The notes below the pieces were generated by a model. That model worked only from the letters and a program-made list of their open reading frames with translations, was not told the DNA's origin and made no database searches. The translations under genes and the position numbers were made by a program. A DNA stretch of 64,000 nt from assembly GCF_902141845.1 (NCBI RefSeq), contig NZ_CABFPH010000012.1:27620-91619 (forward strand), written 5' to 3'. This document shows, one piece after another, positions 61,624 through 64,000 of the stretch (positions are counted from its first letter, which is position 1; each line of letters starts with the position of its first letter). Origin of the DNA: Methylobacterium symbioticum. Lineage in GTDB: Bacteria > Pseudomonadota > Alphaproteobacteria > Rhizobiales > Beijerinckiaceae.

Positions 61624-62486
61624 GCGGCGCCTCCGAGGAGGTCCTGGGCGGCGCGCACCAGAAGGCCGTCGGGCCGGCGGAATTCGGTGAGGATCGAGAA
61701 GTGGTCGGCGCCCGGCACCGGTAGCAGGGCGCCCGGAGCGTGGGCTGCGCTGCGCAGGGCGTGAAGATTACGCGCGTCGTGGACGAGGGCGGGCAGCTCC
61801 CGGCTGCCATAGGCGACCGTCATGGGCTTGGCGACGACCGGAAGACGGAGCGGCGAGAGCGTCGCGATCTCGGCATCGGTCAGCGAGAGCTTCTCGTTCA
61901 GGTAGGTGTCGCGGATGGGCGCGAGATTGTAGACGCCGGAGATCGCGAGCACGCCCACCACGGCCGGGTGGCCGAGATGCAGGGCCGCGAGCTGCGCCCC
62001 GGCCGACCAGCCCGAGAGCACGACCGGTCCGGCGATGCCGTGGGCCGATCCCTGCGCGGCGAGCCAGTCGAGAGCAGCCCCGATCTCGGCGACGATGGTC
62101 GCGAGGGTCGCCTCGGGCGCCAGGCTGTAGCCCGGCATCGCCACCGACCAGCCGGCTTCGTTCAGGCCTTGCGCGAAGCAGGCGAAGTCGGCGCGCGCGT
62201 TGCGCTGCCAGTAGCCGCCATGGACGAAGACGAGACAGGGCGCCCGCGGGTCGGCCGCCGGGTAGAGGTCGAAGGCGGTGCGCTCGGCCTCGGCATAGGG
62301 GATGTCGAGGCCTGCCGGATGCGCCGTCCGGTACGCGGCGGAGGCCGCGTTGCGCGCGGCGACCTGCGCCGCGCTGTCGGGCACACCCGCATTGTTGTCG
62401 TAGGCGGCGCCCCGCCCTGCCCGGTCGAGGCTGTCCCAGCGGCGGCGCGGATCCGGCGGCGTCGGGTCGTCGAGGATGAAGGGCAT
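61620..62486 (-). CDS. Alpha/beta hydrolase (kynurenine-formamidase-like)
   Basis: This encodes 288 residues starting MPFILDD (ATG at 62486; a GTG nine bases upstream is the alternative). The oxyanion motif HGGYWQ, nucleophile elbow GWSAGAQ and the closing His in PGADHFS form a complete esterase/formamidase triad. Resemblance is to the HGGYW branch that includes kynurenine formamidases. It is encoded between the amidohydrolase and the Mo hydroxylase large subunit. Substrate is not known, though hydrolysis of an N-formyl, amide or ester intermediate is likely. Confidence 0.85.
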   Translation of the reverse strand: MPFILDDPTPPDPRRRWDSLDRAGRGAAYDNNAGVPDSAAQVAARNAASAAYRTAHPAGLDIPYAEAERTAFDLYPAADPRAPCLVFVHGGYWQRNARADFACFAQGLNEAGWSVAMPGYSLAPEATLATIVAEIGAALDWLAAQGSAHGIAGPVVLSGWSAGAQLAALHLGHPAVVGVLAISGVYNLAPIRDTYLNEKLSLTDAEIATLSPLRLPVVAKPMTVAYGSRELPALVHDARNLHALRSAAHAPGALLPVPGADHFSILTEFRRPDGLLVRAAQDLLGGAA

Positions 62487-62497
62487 GGGCGCCACCG

Positions 62498-63781
62498 TCA
62501 GGCCGCGATCGCCTGGGGGAGGATCGGCGAGTCGGCCTCGAAGCGCTTGCCGGCGCGCAGGCAGAAGGCGGGGCGCAGCAGGCGCTCGGCCACCACCTTG
62601 GTGTCCTCGTTGTCGCGGAGCAGGAAGCGGCCGCGGTCGTCGTGCAGCACCGAGACGTCGGCCGCGAACCCGACCGTCAGCGCGCCAAGCTGATCGCTCA
62701 TGCGCAGCATCGCGGCCGGATGCGAGGTCACCATCGGCACCACCTGCTCCAGCGGGATGCCGAGAGCCATCATCGAGCTCATCGCCTGGGTGAGGCTGAA
62801 GCGGGCCTGACCGAGGAAGGGGTGGTTCTCGTCGTCGTGATGCTCGTCCGGCGTGCCGGCGGGCTGAGGCGCCTCGGGCACCTCGGTGTTGTAGCCGTGC
62901 ATGTCGGCGCCGAGCGTGTAGGGGATGACGCCGGCCGGGAGCGAGGCCCGGGCGACGCGGTAGGAGAAGTGGCTGCCGTGGCCGACATCGACCTTCAGCC
63001 CCGCATCCATCGCGGCGCGGATGATGTGGTGGACCTCACCCTCCTCGTTGATGAAGCCGCCCGGGTGCCGGGTGAAGGGGTGGGCCAGCACGTCGCCGGG
63101 GCGCAGCAGCGGGATCACCCGCTCCATGATGGTGTCGGCATCCTCGCCGTTGGCGCCCGATTCCGGCAGGCCCCAGAGCTGGCCGAAATGCACGTAGAGC
63201 GGCAGGTCCGCCCGCCGGCTGATCTCGGCGGCCATCTCCATGACCTTGATGCCCCAGCGGGCGAAGCCGCCGATCTCGGCATGGCCCTTGATGCCCCGCA
63301 CGAGGTCGCGGTTCTCCACCGCCGACTTCACCGTCGCGTCGATGTCGACGCCGTCCGGGCTGTAGAGGTTCGGGTAGAAATGCCCTTCGAGGCCGCCGAC
63401 GAGATAGGCCGAGAGGAAGGCCAGCACCCGCGTCTGCGAGCGCTCGGCGATGAAGTGGCGGAAGCCCGGCAGCGTCATGCAGGACGGGCCGCCCTGGTCC
63501 ACCACCGTGGTGACGCCGGAGCGAACGCCGACCATGTCCGGGTTCAGGCCGAAGCGGCCGGTGACGTATTGGTAGACGTGAGCGTGGGTGTCGATCATGC
63601 CGGGCAGGACCAGCTTGCCCGAGACGTCGACCACCTCGGCCGCGGCGGAGGGCAGGATCGCCTCCTCGACCGCGGCGATGCGCCCGTCCTTCACGGCCAC
63701 GTCGCGGATGCCGTCGATGCCGGAGGCGGGGCAGATGACGCGCCCGCCGCGCAGGACCAGATCGTACCGCCGATTGTCCAT
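62498..63781 (-). CDS. Amidohydrolase/deacetylase-family metallohydrolase
   Basis: This encodes 427 residues starting MDNRRYDLVLRGGRV. It is an amidohydrolase-superfamily TIM barrel: metal-binding H-x-H (His65, His67 in MIDTHAHVYQ), a probable carboxylated lysine in RGIKGHAEIG, and further ligands in LPLYVHFGQLW and KVDVGHGSHF. It belongs near the D-aminoacylase/dihydroorotase-like deacetylase group that opens cyclic amides or removes N-acyl groups. It is the first gene of the long operon; the promoter should lie in 63782-64000. A longer upstream frame to 63883 has no support. Confidence 0.9.
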   Translation of the reverse strand: MDNRRYDLVLRGGRVICPASGIDGIRDVAVKDGRIAAVEEAILPSAAAEVVDVSGKLVLPGMIDTHAHVYQYVTGRFGLNPDMVGVRSGVTTVVDQGGPSCMTLPGFRHFIAERSQTRVLAFLSAYLVGGLEGHFYPNLYSPDGVDIDATVKSAVENRDLVRGIKGHAEIGGFARWGIKVMEMAAEISRRADLPLYVHFGQLWGLPESGANGEDADTIMERVIPLLRPGDVLAHPFTRHPGGFINEEGEVHHIIRAAMDAGLKVDVGHGSHFSYRVARASLPAGVIPYTLGADMHGYNTEVPEAPQPAGTPDEHHDDENHPFLGQARFSLTQAMSSMMALGIPLEQVVPMVTSHPAAMLRMSDQLGALTVGFAADVSVLHDDRGRFLLRDNEDTKVVAERLLRPAFCLRAGKRFEADSPILPQAIAA

Positions 63782-64000
63782 CTCTCGACCTCGTGATGTC
63801 GGCCGGACCGAGCCGGCCCGGTTCGTGCGGAAGGCGCCTTCGACAAAAGCGCAGTGTGCTTCGCATTTCCGTATTGCATGCACCGTGCCAAAGCCGGAGC
63901 GTGTGTGGATGCCCCCTGTTTGGCAAGCATGATCTTTGAGATTTCGGCGGGGTCTTCGATCGGACGTGTGTCAGGCCTCACAATGTGGCCTTCGATGACG
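63782..64000. other. Upstream region of the catabolic operon (window edge)
   Basis: No gene is called. The palindrome TGCATGCA lies at 63875-63882, about 95 bases before the amidohydrolase start, and could be part of an operator. Short frames here are incidental. A regulator gene may lie beyond the right edge. Confidence 0.4.

Overview
The window is 64 kb of a GC-rich alphaproteobacterial chromosome, most probably Methylobacterium/Methylorubrum (Rhizobiales). The evidence is a CcrM-type cell-cycle methyltransferase, an F0 operon with split b and b' subunits separated from F1, the acpP-fabF pair, a polyhydroxyalkanoate-system protein, and above all a lanthanide-type PQQ alcohol dehydrogenase with its PedF cytochrome. 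No rRNA, tRNA, CRISPR array or transposase was seen.

Layout. 1-5.6 kb (minus strand): ELM1-family protein cut by the left edge, a secreted unknown, greA, carB. 6.1-7.7 kb (plus): acpP-fabF. 7.7-9.1 kb: a small AT-rich island with two translationally coupled genes, a DUF5343-type protein and a Swt1-type HEPN protein; this is the best candidate for an undescribed system. 9.1-16.9 kb: YidB/DUF937, a NarL-type regulator, a BON/OmpA envelope protein with small companions, an ABC-F ATPase, a PHA-system protein, RlpA. 17.3-20.5 kb: ccrM, then mutY divergent from a DUF721 gene. 20.6-24.2 kb: a Tat-exported DsbA-like protein and atpI-B-E-F'-F. 24.4-26.1 kb: a two-gene ABC exporter. 26.4-30.6 kb (minus): typA and an iron-uptake-associated DUF3649-PepSY-DUF3325 trio. 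30.9-35.9 kb: a chemoreceptor, then two tandem minC paralogues followed by minD and minE. 35.9-37.9 kb: cytochrome P450 and a DUF167 protein.

38-47 kb is an alcohol-oxidation locus. On the minus strand lie exaF (DFDG lanthanide signature), a XoxJ-like binding protein and cytochrome c pedF. Divergent from them is an overlapping operon for a PQQ-system binding protein, a YVTN beta-propeller, a NosR-like membrane flavo/iron-sulfur protein and the flavinyltransferase ApbE. The picture is periplasmic alcohol oxidation with electrons passing to PedF, plus a flavinylated transmembrane electron conduit encoded beside it.

47-52 kb: isochorismatase-like hydrolase coupled to a GlxA-type regulator, then a PLP amino-acid decarboxylase coupled to a GNAT acetyltransferase. 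52-64 kb (minus): one long apparent operon for uptake and breakdown of an unidentified organic substrate: amidohydrolase, alpha/beta hydrolase, three-part molybdenum hydroxylase (its small subunit fused to a CoxG domain), Liv-type ABC importer (K-H-M-G-F) and a Rieske protein. A long inverted repeat lies between livK and livH.

Codon use is strongly GC3-biased over most of the window but visibly relaxed at 1 to about 2.95 kb (switching inside carB), at the last codons of fabF, and throughout the HEPN island, suggesting recombination or transfer there.
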